Source: Ochromonas danica (taxonomy: Eukaryota > Sar > Chrysophyceae > Chromulinales > Chromulinaceae). From it: DNA of 64,000 bases. The position numbers and the translations under genes are program-made. Below, piece by piece: positions 19,498 to 28,626 of the stretch. The notes beneath the pieces were generated by a model. It was not told the origin of the DNA and did not search any database. It was given only the letters and a program-made list of their open reading frames with translations. Location: NCBI GenBank assembly GCA_015146655.1, contig VKHL01000051.1:122306-186305 (forward strand), written 5' to 3'. Each line of letters begins with the position of its first letter. Position 1 is the first letter of the stretch.

Positions 19498-20499
19498 TTA
19501 CGAATTGAAAGAAGCGATGCGGTAAATACGTTCACAGTCATCAAAATAGTATTTGACACGGCGAGTAATGCTCACATAACCATTCTTCAGAACAGCATTG
19601 GCAATGGCCGATGTGCGCTGGCAAGATTCAAGGTCGAAAGCTTCAGGCATATTCTTTGGTGCAGTCACAGCTTTCACACTCTCGGCGATCACATCAACAG
19701 GTTCTTTATCATCAGAATCTTGGAATTTCTCTAGGACAGTTGGACAAATATTCTCTGTGATATCCTCCATCAACTGGATACAGGCACCAATGGAAGGATC
19801 ACCCGCTACCGCACCACACTCACCCTTAGCGACGAAGGCTTTCATTTTCTTGAATACAGTATTTAGCGAGCACGGAAAGATTTGTGTGCCTTTGAAGATG
19901 AAGGACCAAGTGACAACACCATGGTCATCCACTGTGATATTGTTCAAGGGGCAGAGCTTGTCCGGGAAAGCGGCCATTAGCAATGCGTAGTATAAAGTGA
20001 GCTCACCAAAGCCATAAAGAGGATCATAAGAAAGTGGGCAAGTGTATACGACCTTGCCATGGCAGTGGTTCAACACCCCCTTGGATAAATTGTTCATATC
20101 AAAGACAGCAAAATGATGCATGAGTTGTCTGACGATGCCTCGTCTTTCTTCAAAGCGCTCCTCACGAGATTTGCTCATTAATGGAGGCACTCCATGGACA
20201 GTCATGAGAGTATCAAAATCGATTGGGAAAGGAGCCGTGGATTTGGAATTTGCGGCTAATTCAGCCACAGAACATGGCTTCATACGCTTTACACAGCCAA
20301 ATTCATCAAGAGCGAAATTCTCTTTTTCCAAGAACTCCTCTCGTTTAATTTTGCGACCTTCTTTTTCATCTTCATCCAAGGAGTCAAAGTTTTCCAAAAA
20401 GTTATGTTCAGATTTCTGCGGAATATTAAAATCCATGGTCCAAAGAAGAGCTTCAAAATCAACATCGAATTCAACGCCTTGAAAGATATCCTCCATCAT
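19498..20499 (-). CDS. NTF2/SnoaL-like fold protein (paralogue 2)
   Basis: Single-exon protein of 333 aa starting MMEDIFQG. Its plan matches the gene at 17771: an acidic N-terminal part with DFEALLWTMDFNIP (compare DFDVLRSSDFAIP), then a SnoaL-like domain with VFDMNNLSKGVLNHCHGKVVY, GFGELTLYYALLMAAFPDKL, WSFIFKGTQIF and the end YFDDCERIYRIASF. The G-x-x-x-(aromatic) helix followed by PD and a strand ending GT are typical of SnoaL-like polyketide-cyclase relatives. The two paralogues face each other tail to tail, which implies an inverted duplication followed by strong divergence. Function unknown. Confidence 0.6.
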   Translation of the reverse strand: MMEDIFQGVEFDVDFEALLWTMDFNIPQKSEHNFLENFDSLDEDEKEGRKIKREEFLEKENFALDEFGCVKRMKPCSVAELAANSKSTAPFPIDFDTLMTVHGVPPLMSKSREERFEERRGIVRQLMHHFAVFDMNNLSKGVLNHCHGKVVYTCPLSYDPLYGFGELTLYYALLMAAFPDKLCPLNNITVDDHGVVTWSFIFKGTQIFPCSLNTVFKKMKAFVAKGECGAVAGDPSIGACIQLMEDITENICPTVLEKFQDSDDKEPVDVIAESVKAVTAPKNMPEAFDLESCQRTSAIANAVLKNGYVSITRRVKYYFDDCERIYRIASFNS

Positions 20500-21056
20500 G
20501 ATAACTAATTAGTTGTTGGTGAAAAGAGACAAAAGGTTAATAAGAGTTGTAGTTTGTTGCTGTTGGCAGGACAAAAGAAGGCAAGAATGCAATTGTCTCT
20601 TCTGGTTGGTGAAGGCCCTGCAGCAGCAGGCGTGACATGACAAAGCAAAAACAGGCACGCAGACGCTCCTGCTGCTGACAGCTTGCCGTTCGAGTGCAAA
20701 GGCACAGGTTGAACCTCATCTCCAACCTTGATCCTCACCTCAACAAGAACAGGTTGGACTCAACAATCGTTAACTTCACCTGGCCAAATTCAAACTGTCA
20801 ATTATCACGCAACATAATAATAATCAAGTACGTTACACTGCTGCTCCCACCCTCACTCACCCTCACCCTCCCTCTCTTGGCTCTTCTCTGCTTTGCTTCT
20901 CACCTGGTCATCGTCATCAATTATCATCATCATCGTCATCCTCAACCTCAGTCCAGTGAATGAACATCAACCACAGTGATTGCACATTATTGACTTTACT
21001 TCTTTCTTAATTAAATATCTCCTTTAAAAACCTTTTCGCATTTCCATTCATGTGAA
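20500..21056. other. Divergent intergenic region
   Basis: 5' flanks of the NTF2-like gene and the TPR-like membrane gene. Contains CTCACCCTCACCCTCCCTCT-type pyrimidine-rich and ATCATCATC stretches near 20850-20940. No gene supported. Confidence 0.35.
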
Positions 21057-21751
21057 ATGTCCGGTCTTCAACTTGCTCACAGCATTATTATTACAATCTT
21101 CGCCCTCACTTTTTTGTTGACTATGGTAGGGAAGAATCTGTGAAGTAGAGATAGTAAATCCTAATTCTATCTGCATTTTGTCTAGATGTCAATTATGCGA
21201 TTGGTGGAAGATCGTGATCGTGATAGACTTCTCGAGAGGTCCCTTCTCGACCGTTCCAAAGTCTCCATGCACAATCAGGATTTTTCTGGTGCTTTGGAAG
21301 CATTTTCTACTCTCCGTCAGCATGGCTTATGTTCAGCAAGCTGCTTGGTGGAATATGGTAATCTTCTACGTCATCGCTTTGGCGATGCGGAGCAGGCGGT
21401 GCGCATCTGCACTGAGGTACGACAAAAACTGCATTCGAAAATAGGATAACTAAAATGAGTGCCGTGTGTTTGTAGTCTTTATTGAAGACCAATAAAAGCC
21501 CTTGGCCTTGTAGCAACGCGGAAGGACTTTTCTGTCTCGCAGCTGCGCACGATGCCCTCTCCCAACACACAGAAGCTGTCAAATATCTGCAAAAACTTCA
21601 TGACTGCAAGCATTTGTCTCCCGCGAGTCAGTCTCTTTTTGAAAAATATTCCCCTGCATATCCACACAATGCATCGACTGTGTTACATTCGATTCTATGC
21701 ATGGAGGGGTTGGAGCACACCTGCTCTGCAACTATATCGTCGACGGATTAG
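21057..21751 (+). CDS. Small membrane-anchored TPR-like protein
   Basis: Three phase-0 exons (21057-21125, 21186-21416, 21476-21751) give 191 aa. Exon 1 encodes 23 residues, mostly a hydrophobic anchor (LAHSIIITIFALTFLLTM). Exons 2 and 3 encode helical TPR-like pairs: DFSGALEAFSTLRQHG with LVEYGNLLRHRFGDAEQAVRI, and EGLFCLAAAHDALSQHTEAVKYLQKL. No specific family is recognised. Topology suggests an N-terminal anchor with a cytosolic or luminal TPR-like domain. Exon 1 is inferred from the frame and splice signals and is the least certain part; without it the protein starts at 21186. Confidence 0.5.
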
Positions 21752-22365
21752 ACCTTTCCAGGTCGTATTGCAAATAATTTCCTTGAATTCATTAACAAGT
21801 ATATATAACCATCATCTAGGGCTTTTAATGGTAGATAGTTTACTGTAGTCTTCCTCTGTGTTTGCAATGTGAGTCGGTATTGTGCGTGCTAGTTTGATGT
21901 TTTTCTGTCTATGATTGTACATCATAGCACCTGCTGTATTGATTTGCCACTTTCCATAGTACGAGCTCTTGTGTATTCGCCATGTTATATGATATCATGA
22001 GGTTGTTAAGATATTCAACATATCTTTAGCGTATTCAACAGTGCGAAACTAAGATGCGAATACACATACATAACTTACACATACATAACTCTAAAAATCA
22101 CCTTGAGATTGACTCTAAAACTGGAACACATTTCCACTCATCGCTCTGATGTATTTAATATAAAACGATGAATGTAGTTCCGGAGTTGCTAATCAGCCAC
22201 AGGGACGCAGTGCTTGATTCATTCCCCAAGCACCATGGCTGTTTATGAGTTGAAACGCGTTTATCGACGATGTTGGAAAGCAGAAGAGACGGGAAGACCA
22301 TCTAATCTGCACTCGCTTTCACCACTTCCAGCCATCAATTGAAGAACAAAATTGTCTAAGAGAAT
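21752..22365. other. Intergenic with short tandem repeat and an upstream ORF
   Basis: ACACATACATAACT occurs twice in tandem (22062-22075 and 22077-22090). A 35-codon upstream ORF lies at 22235-22342. The rest is AT-leaning 3' and 5' flanking sequence. Confidence 0.4.
22235..22342 (+). CDS. Short upstream ORF (35 aa) before the hemerythrin-like gene
   Basis: ATG in a favourable context (CACCATGG) opens a frame encoding MAVYELKRVYRRCWKAEE and then RPSNLHSLSPLPAIN, ending in TGA 23 bases before the hemerythrin-like ATG. It also contains the palindrome AAACGCGTTT (22253-22262). It may be a translational regulator, a small peptide gene or an alternative first exon. Composition looks protein-like but there is no known family. 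Confidence 0.3.
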   Translation: MAVYELKRVYRRCWKAEETGRPSNLHSLSPLPAIN

Positions 22366-23259
22366 ATGAAGCTCCGTCTCCCTGCTATCGCTTCTATCCC
22401 TGTCATTTTGATTGGTTCAGTTTATTATCATTTCAGTAGAAATCAAGAACGCTTCATCAACAATGACTTGCCCATCAAGTTAACCTCCAGTGCTGTGCCA
22501 CCTTCTCCTGATGGAACCTATGGCTATGATGAGATGAGCTTCCTATTTCCTCATGAACCTCTTCGTCGTGAGATGGATCGTGGTAAGACTGCTATTGAGA
22601 AGATGGATGTACAAAAGCATCCCTGGAAGTTGATCTATCTCAAGAATTGGTTACAGCAGTTCCTTATCCCACTCATTGAAGACCATCATGATGCTGAAGA
22701 ATTGGTCTTTGACCCTTCCTATGAACAACTGGGTGTTCAAGTACCTGCTAAGTTCAAGAAAGACCATGCTTCTTTGATTCGTTCCTTGAGTGAGATGTCC
22801 TCCGAGCTCACCGTGTTGTCTGCTGAACCTGGTAAGGCACTCAGTGGCTTCACAAAAGTTCGCCAACAATACGATGCTTTGTATGATCTTATGGCTGAGC
22901 ATTTGGCTGATGAAGAACGCTTTTGGCCACCAGTTGTGCGCAAATACGGGGAAGGAACTTTTGATAAAATTAATGATGATATGCACAAGCTAACCAAGAA
23001 GCAAAAGACGGGCAAGCTATTCTTGATGTCTGTGTTTGATTCTATGGGCTATGAGTTCAATCCAGGTCAATCTACACATGTGACTGGTGACAGTCGCTGG
23101 TGTGGCACGAGTTTGATGAAAGAGAAGCTGGTGGACAAGATTCCTTACCTTGTGCGAACTTTGATCTTTCCCAAGTATAACAAGAACTATCAGTACTATA
23201 AAACACTCATCAATACGGTGGCCACAGGCACAAAAGATGACATTTCTTTAAAGAATTAA
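22366..23259 (+). CDS. Hemerythrin-like (HHE cation-binding) domain protein
   Basis: Single-exon protein of 297 aa. An N-terminal hydrophobic segment (PAIASIPVILIGSVYYHF) suggests membrane anchoring or targeting. The four-helix hemerythrin-like pattern follows: FPHEPLRREMDR (first His/Glu), LIEDHHDAEELVF, FKKDHASLIRSL and LMAEHLADEERFWPP, with repeated His and Glu/Asp ligands for a diiron centre. Eukaryotic HHE proteins bind iron or oxygen or serve as iron sensors. No F-box or zinc finger is fused. The C-terminal 90 residues are unassigned. Confidence 0.75.
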   Translation: MKLRLPAIASIPVILIGSVYYHFSRNQERFINNDLPIKLTSSAVPPSPDGTYGYDEMSFLFPHEPLRREMDRGKTAIEKMDVQKHPWKLIYLKNWLQQFLIPLIEDHHDAEELVFDPSYEQLGVQVPAKFKKDHASLIRSLSEMSSELTVLSAEPGKALSGFTKVRQQYDALYDLMAEHLADEERFWPPVVRKYGEGTFDKINDDMHKLTKKQKTGKLFLMSVFDSMGYEFNPGQSTHVTGDSRWCGTSLMKEKLVDKIPYLVRTLIFPKYNKNYQYYKTLINTVATGTKDDISLKN

Positions 23260-23654
23260 CTATGAGATACTTCTTTTTATAACATTTCCTTTCTGCGAGT
23301 TTGCGTTGTCATTGAATAGTGAAGAATGAACTGTCATAACAAAACTATCCAGGAGATTTGGTGTACAGTAATCTTTGGTTTCATTTTGTTTAGGGGATGG
23401 TAATAGCATTGCACGCATGCATATAGCATCCATGTTATTCGCCACAAACTCACAAACTTCGACCACTAGATTCTCTCAACTACCACCAAGCAGAGAGGGG
23501 GGTGTAAGAGTTAAGTTAACTGTCCTGTCCCTTTTCCACCAGCTTTGCGTGTGTGGATTGTCACGAAAACGAAAATCTCTCTCACAGACACACAGTCTCA
23601 CTCTCTCTCATCATCATCAAAATAGAAAGCTGAGGTGGCAGAACACAAGCAGTC
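23260..23654. other. Intergenic
   Basis: 3' flank of the hemerythrin-like gene and 5' flank of the Rad7-like gene, ending in CT/TC-rich sequence (about 23575-23615). Nothing else recognised. Confidence 0.35.
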
Positions 23655-25700
23655 ATGCCAAAGAGACCAGCACAGGAAAACAGAGCTCCTTCTAGACGTT
23701 CTGTACGTAATAGAAGCAGCACTCGAGTGCCAAGTGATGATGATGTTGATAATGAGGACAGCAACAACAACAACTCCTCTACCACTGTCATCCAAGATCA
23801 GCAAAGTCCACCAGATCAAAATACTTCTGTTACCTTTGCTCTTCCTGGGAAACCTACACGAACGGTGAGTCGAAGAGTGAAAGCGACTGCTGCTATCTTT
23901 GCTCGTGGTGAGGAACCATCACTTCCCGTCAAGTCACAAAGTTCCTCGCAGGTCTCTAGCACTCCAACTGGCAGCTTTCGTTCTACTTCTAAAAATGTGA
24001 GTGGAGAAAATAATAGCGATGAAGAAGATTGGCCTGGACCATTCTCGACCGCTCGATCTATCATAGATAGAAGAGAAGCCGCCAAAGCAGAGCGACTACT
24101 TCGTCTCCAACAACAACAAGAGGGAGAAGTAGGTTCAATTCATTTCGATGATGGTCACAACCAAACAGATAGGTATGATGAGTGGTTACAAAATGCTCAT
24201 AGTGATATTCTTGAGCGGGTTCAAGGCCAAACAGCAGAGGCATTGGAAGAGCTCGCCTTGTCACACAGTTCCATTCCTTCTCTGAATCAGCTCGCACTGA
24301 GAGTTATCTCTGATAATATCCATCTTATTCATTATGATTTGGAAGGATTGTCTGTTCAACAGAACAGAGATTTATGTGTACTACTGAACAAGAAGAAGAA
24401 GATCGATAGTAAGGTGGCTGTTAGATTAGCGTCACCTTACTCGCGGATTTATGAATTGCCAGATTGTGCACAGGTAGATGAAGATAGTCTTCTTCAAGCC
24501 CTTCAAGTGGTATTACAAGTCAACCTTGGTGATCTCTCAAATGATGATGAGGCAGCAAATCTCTTCCAACTCAGTCTAAGGCATTGTGGTCGATGTATTT
24601 CAGATCGAGTGATACGTTGTATTTGTGATTATTTGAGCAATAATTCCAACAACGAATTCGAAAATTCGAAGGAAAATGATCATAAAACCCGTAACATAAA
24701 ACATAAAGTTGAAGATGAGGATCAGAAGGTTGTCGCTCCGAAGCAATTGGAAGTCTTGAATCTGATGGGATGCTTCAAAGTGTCGGATCAGAGTCTACTC
24801 TTGTTGCTTTCTATCTGTCAAGAAAGTCTTTATGAGCTGAGTATAACCTATAGCAATCGCATTTCCTATTTACTTGTTGAAGGTGCACGCAAGCTTCTCC
24901 ACAACCTTCGTGTCCTTTCCTTTGATTTCTGCAATCATCTGACTGACGAAGATATCCTCCATCTTGTTCCATCTCACTTGAGAGAGGAAGAGAAGGTGTT
25001 GCCTTCGCTACAACAACTCTCGTTGAATGGTCTCACGCTTATTAGTGATGCCGTGGTTTGTGCCCTGATGCCTGTTGTTGGGAAACAACTCACTTCTTTC
25101 AGTGTCAACCATTGTCGCAATCTAACAGCGAATAGTATCATTTCGATTCGAACGCACTGTTGTTTACTGCAACGGTTAGATGTTAGCGATCTTGGAGATA
25201 TTGATGTTTCCACTTGGTTGGGCCTGTTTCTTGTGGATGGCAGAGTTGATGAGGATGGTCAACGCATATCTTCGTCTTCGTCAGCCATAGCCACGCCCTG
25301 CCTTGGTCCACTGGAAAAGGTTGACATCAGCTGCAATCCGAATATCACTGATGAGGTGGTGATTGCACTCTGTGAATCCTATCGTCGAAGTCTTCAAACT
25401 TTGAATCTCTCGTCCTGTTCCCATTTGACCGATCGCTCCATTGCTGCTATTGCGAACAATGCGAGAGAATTGACCATGCTGGATATTTCTTATGTCCGAA
25501 GTGTTAGTGCCATCGCTCTGACGGCTTGCCTGCTTCGGTGTAGTCGTTTAAACACGGTCTTAATATGGGGAAATACTCAACTGATGGGTGGAGGGAGCGG
25601 CAAAGATCCAAACTCTAGTACCAGTCTTCTTGCTAACAATGTGATCGTGCGAGCTCGCAGCGTTTGCTTCATAGGAGAGGGAGTGTGGAAATCACTGTAA
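23655..25700 (+). CDS. Rad7-like leucine-rich repeat protein
   Basis: Single-exon protein of 681 aa. The first 170 residues are basic, then acidic, and disordered, as in fungal Rad7. A conserved helical lead (SLNQLALRVISDNIHLI, LSVQQNRDLCVLLNKKKKID) parallels the Rad7/Rhp7 region that begins ...LxxLCIKVIxxNI. Cysteine-containing LRRs follow to the C-terminus (LEVLNLMGCFKVSDQSLLLL, LNLSSCSHLTDRSIAAIA, LDISYVRSVSAIALTACLLR). Rad7 acts with Rad16 in global-genome nucleotide excision repair, as part of an E3 ligase. No F-box is visible. A generic AMN1/FBXL-type LRR protein is the alternative. Confidence 0.55.
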   Translation: MPKRPAQENRAPSRRSVRNRSSTRVPSDDDVDNEDSNNNNSSTTVIQDQQSPPDQNTSVTFALPGKPTRTVSRRVKATAAIFARGEEPSLPVKSQSSSQVSSTPTGSFRSTSKNVSGENNSDEEDWPGPFSTARSIIDRREAAKAERLLRLQQQQEGEVGSIHFDDGHNQTDRYDEWLQNAHSDILERVQGQTAEALEELALSHSSIPSLNQLALRVISDNIHLIHYDLEGLSVQQNRDLCVLLNKKKKIDSKVAVRLASPYSRIYELPDCAQVDEDSLLQALQVVLQVNLGDLSNDDEAANLFQLSLRHCGRCISDRVIRCICDYLSNNSNNEFENSKENDHKTRNIKHKVEDEDQKVVAPKQLEVLNLMGCFKVSDQSLLLLLSICQESLYELSITYSNRISYLLVEGARKLLHNLRVLSFDFCNHLTDEDILHLVPSHLREEEKVLPSLQQLSLNGLTLISDAVVCALMPVVGKQLTSFSVNHCRNLTANSIISIRTHCCLLQRLDVSDLGDIDVSTWLGLFLVDGRVDEDGQRISSSSSAIATPCLGPLEKVDISCNPNITDEVVIALCESYRRSLQTLNLSSCSHLTDRSIAAIANNARELTMLDISYVRSVSAIALTACLLRCSRLNTVLIWGNTQLMGGGSGKDPNSSTSLLANNVIVRARSVCFIGEGVWKSL

Positions 25701-25953
25701 TGTGAAGTGCTTGTTGTCCTAAATAATATTGATTGAGAATATGCCTCATCTAAAGAGTTGAATAAAAAAGAGCTAGTAGAATTTTAAAAAATGAAAAATA
25801 ATATAATAAATATAATAATTGGACAATATGGTCTAACTAAAGGTGAATATCATAAAAACAACTAATACAAGCATCGTCCAACAATACTGAGTCTATGCAA
25901 CCACAAAAGAAACCAATGTCTAGTACATGTACATTAAAAGGATCTATCTGATG

Positions 25954-28386
25954 TTAAACGATTTGTTGGTTCTCCCCACTAAGACTATCCATGTACGGTA
26001 CAGTAACAGAGAATTTCTTGTTGCTAAAAGAGGACATAGGCAATATCCGGTGACCATTGCCTAGAAAGTGTGGGTCTCCTGAATCACGAGAAGCAAAGAT
26101 ACCAAGAGGATAGCCACCATGCTCGCCTTTATATAAAAGCATATCCCATGATAGAGAAGGAATGTTAAAATGCTCAAGACCTTCGTCGTAATCATAAATG
26201 CGACTCTTAAAGGAAGCATCCTTAACATTATCATCATGGAAATCGTCGACTGCATCGACGGGAACATTTCCTTGACCTTCTTGAACAAAATGAGATCGAG
26301 CACACAAATCAGACGTAAACCCATAATCAAAAGAATCATGGCTGTGCGCACGATGACTGCTAGAACTGCGCAATGACGCCACTGCTGGTTCTGCGGAAGG
26401 AGTCACTTTCTTCTCTGACAGACCCACCTTCGATCTCAAACAACAACAACGACAACACACCCACCGAACAAAAACACTCCATCCATTAGCAAATGGACGA
26501 TGGACAGATCGCTTCTTGCGTATATTAGCTAATGAAGATTCAACCCATCAGAGAATATTATCAGTCGGTCAATCAGAAAAAGAAGAAAATAATAACAATA
26601 ACAACAGTGACAGGGAAAGGGAAAATGAACTCACCATTCACTATATATGCTCGCAAGAAGTACTTCTGCTCATCCTCAGAAAAATACTGACGGCTTTCCA
26701 CTACCCAGAAGTAGTAGAAAGACATCACTACCAGAAAGGAGAAATAGCTCACCGTCACCTCTACTCCTGGTTGAAAGAAGATCAACGAGACCAGTACCGT
26801 GAGAAAGATTATCATGCCCACCACCGATGAAGCCACACCCAAGGGATTCGTAAAGAACTTCTCCATCTGGTCATAGCGCCATCGAAAGGTCAGGAAGCAG
26901 TAGAACATTGACACATACACACCACATCCGCCCATCACTGACATTCGAAACAACATCGTATGCGGATTAAATAGCCAAGCCATTATCAAAGCAAATACAC
27001 TGAATACAGAAATAACCACCATCGATACAATGGGAGAAAAGTGCTTGCCGTACGTCACTCGCAATACACTAGGAAGAAGGCCGGAAGTTGCCATGGCATG
27101 CATCTGACGACTGCAGAGCCATAGATAGCTCAACGACGATGCCACGGGAGGCAATAAACTAAACGCCGTTGCAGAAGATAACGGAATATGTAACGAGTGG
27201 CTCAACCCGAAAGATAGAGGAAAGATGGTATTCAATCCAAACAGACGAACTGAAATACCTGGTGCTTGACCGCATACCATCACGATCAGCCAAAACGACA
27301 ACACCATCATCGTGCACCATACTGCTATCATCGCCTTCGGGATCGTGTGGCATGGTTGATGAGTATCTCGCGAGGTCAGAGTTAACAGATCGATTCCAAT
27401 GAAGAACCAGGCTGGAAGACGCATGAAGCGGAAGAAATGGTTCACATCCCCTTCAAATCCGCCTCCCTCCCCTTCTGGATCGAGATACTGCGAGCCATCC
27501 ATGGCAGGAATAGAACCCAACAGATAGATCAACAAGGACACCAAACCCACCACTGCACACACACTCGATAACTGCCACACTGACTTCCCACCATCCATAT
27601 AAAATAACAACATGGAGACCAAGGCAATCGTCCACCAAATCGGCTCATACCTACTAGAAATACAGAAGGTCGCTGTCATGGCTTGACCTAGCTTCAGAAG
27701 AGAAACAGCCAGGTAGAATATAGATTCTACCAGGCCACTACAGCCCACCAGATAACCCCAAAAGGGACCCAGACAGCATCGTGCATAGCCATAGAATCCT
27801 CCTAAATAATACACAGTCAAGACAGAAGATTAGTAGGAGTCTCACCTCACCTCAATACCATCAATACTTCCTCCTACTCTGCACTTCCACTTCCACTTCC
27901 ATATACATATGCATATGGAATACGTGCATGGAGTTGGAGATGCAGAACTATGACTATGCACAGTGTTTGCTCCTCTCACCTGGAAATGCGATCACACTCA
28001 CGAGTTCCGCCATGCACAACACCAAGCATCCATACCCAGCTGCTACGAATGCTGTCAAGATCATGAACTCCCAGAAACCTACCACCAGACCTGATTCACA
28101 TATCGAGAGGATCAGTTGAGGTCAGGGAGAAAGGCTAACAAGCAAGCACCTACCATTGTTCCATGCTGCGAAAAGCCCTCCCAGTTTCATTGATAAACCT
28201 GAACAAACAAAACAAACACCATTATGTTCGCTTTCTGCTCTTTCTCTCTGCATTCAATAGGGTTTCTCTCTATCGCTTTCTCTATAGCTTACCTAGGCAA
28301 TAGAGCGAGAAGACACTCGCATAATATCTCTGTGACTGAGGAGAGCCTTTACTTCTAGGTGCTGATGTATTTATTTTTAAGTCCAT
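25954..28386 (-). CDS. Amino-acid permease, APC superfamily (palindrome copy A)
   Basis: Five exons (28386-28293, 28198-28154, 28090-27980, 27801-26635, 26528-25954) give 663 aa. GLSMKLGGLFAAWNNGLMVG and LVLCMAELVSVIAFPGGFYGY are the TM1 and TM2 motifs of the APC/ethanolamine-permease-like branch, and about 12 hydrophobic segments follow. Such transporters import amino acids or amines with protons or sodium; the substrate is unknown. Exons 1-4 and the start of exon 5 lie in the left palindrome arm, and exons 1-4 encode the same protein as copy B. The cytosolic C-terminus after SLRSSSSH differs from copy B but stays alignable (FNIPSLSWDMLLYKG, FASRDSGDPHF). Transcribed away from copy B across a shared promoter. 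Confidence 0.85.
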
Positions 28387-28403
28387 TAGGAATGAATGTG
28401 TTT
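26354..28403. repeat. Left arm of a large inverted repeat (palindrome)
   Basis: The reverse complement matches 28627-30663 nearly base for base. Paired positions sum to 57030 in the inner part and 57017 in the outer part, reflecting about 13 bp of indel in the intron at 27802-27979. Few substitutions are seen in the inner and middle arm, more within about 150 bp of the outer end. Confidence 0.93.
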
Positions 28404-28626
28404 AGTTGACATTTTCAAACTCTTTCATCAATTCATGGAAATGCTTGCATTTCATTTGGACTTTTCGTGGTGTTTGGCAGTTCCGCTTCAGTTTTCGTTC
28501 TCATCTTTTACACTGTTAACTTAAGATGATCACCTTGCCTTTGGCACAAAAGGACAAGGTGACGTTGAATAAAGGAAAATGAAGTAATTTATTACTAGGA
28601 ACGAACAAGAGAAAAGAGTAGCGAGC
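28404..28626. promoter_or_regulatory. Palindrome spacer acting as divergent promoter, with internal hairpin
   Basis: The 223-bp unique spacer separates the two permease start codons (28386 and 28644), so it must hold the 5' regions of both. It contains a strong potential hairpin at 28531-28561: CACCTTG and CCTTT pair with AAAGG and CAAGGTG around a short loop, with one bulged A. No TATA-like element could be assigned. Confidence 0.5.

Noticed and set aside
27781-28119. Plus-strand frames in the left palindrome arm and their mirror copies in the right arm
   Set aside because: Antisense to permease exon 3 and introns; mirror duplication simply follows from the palindrome.
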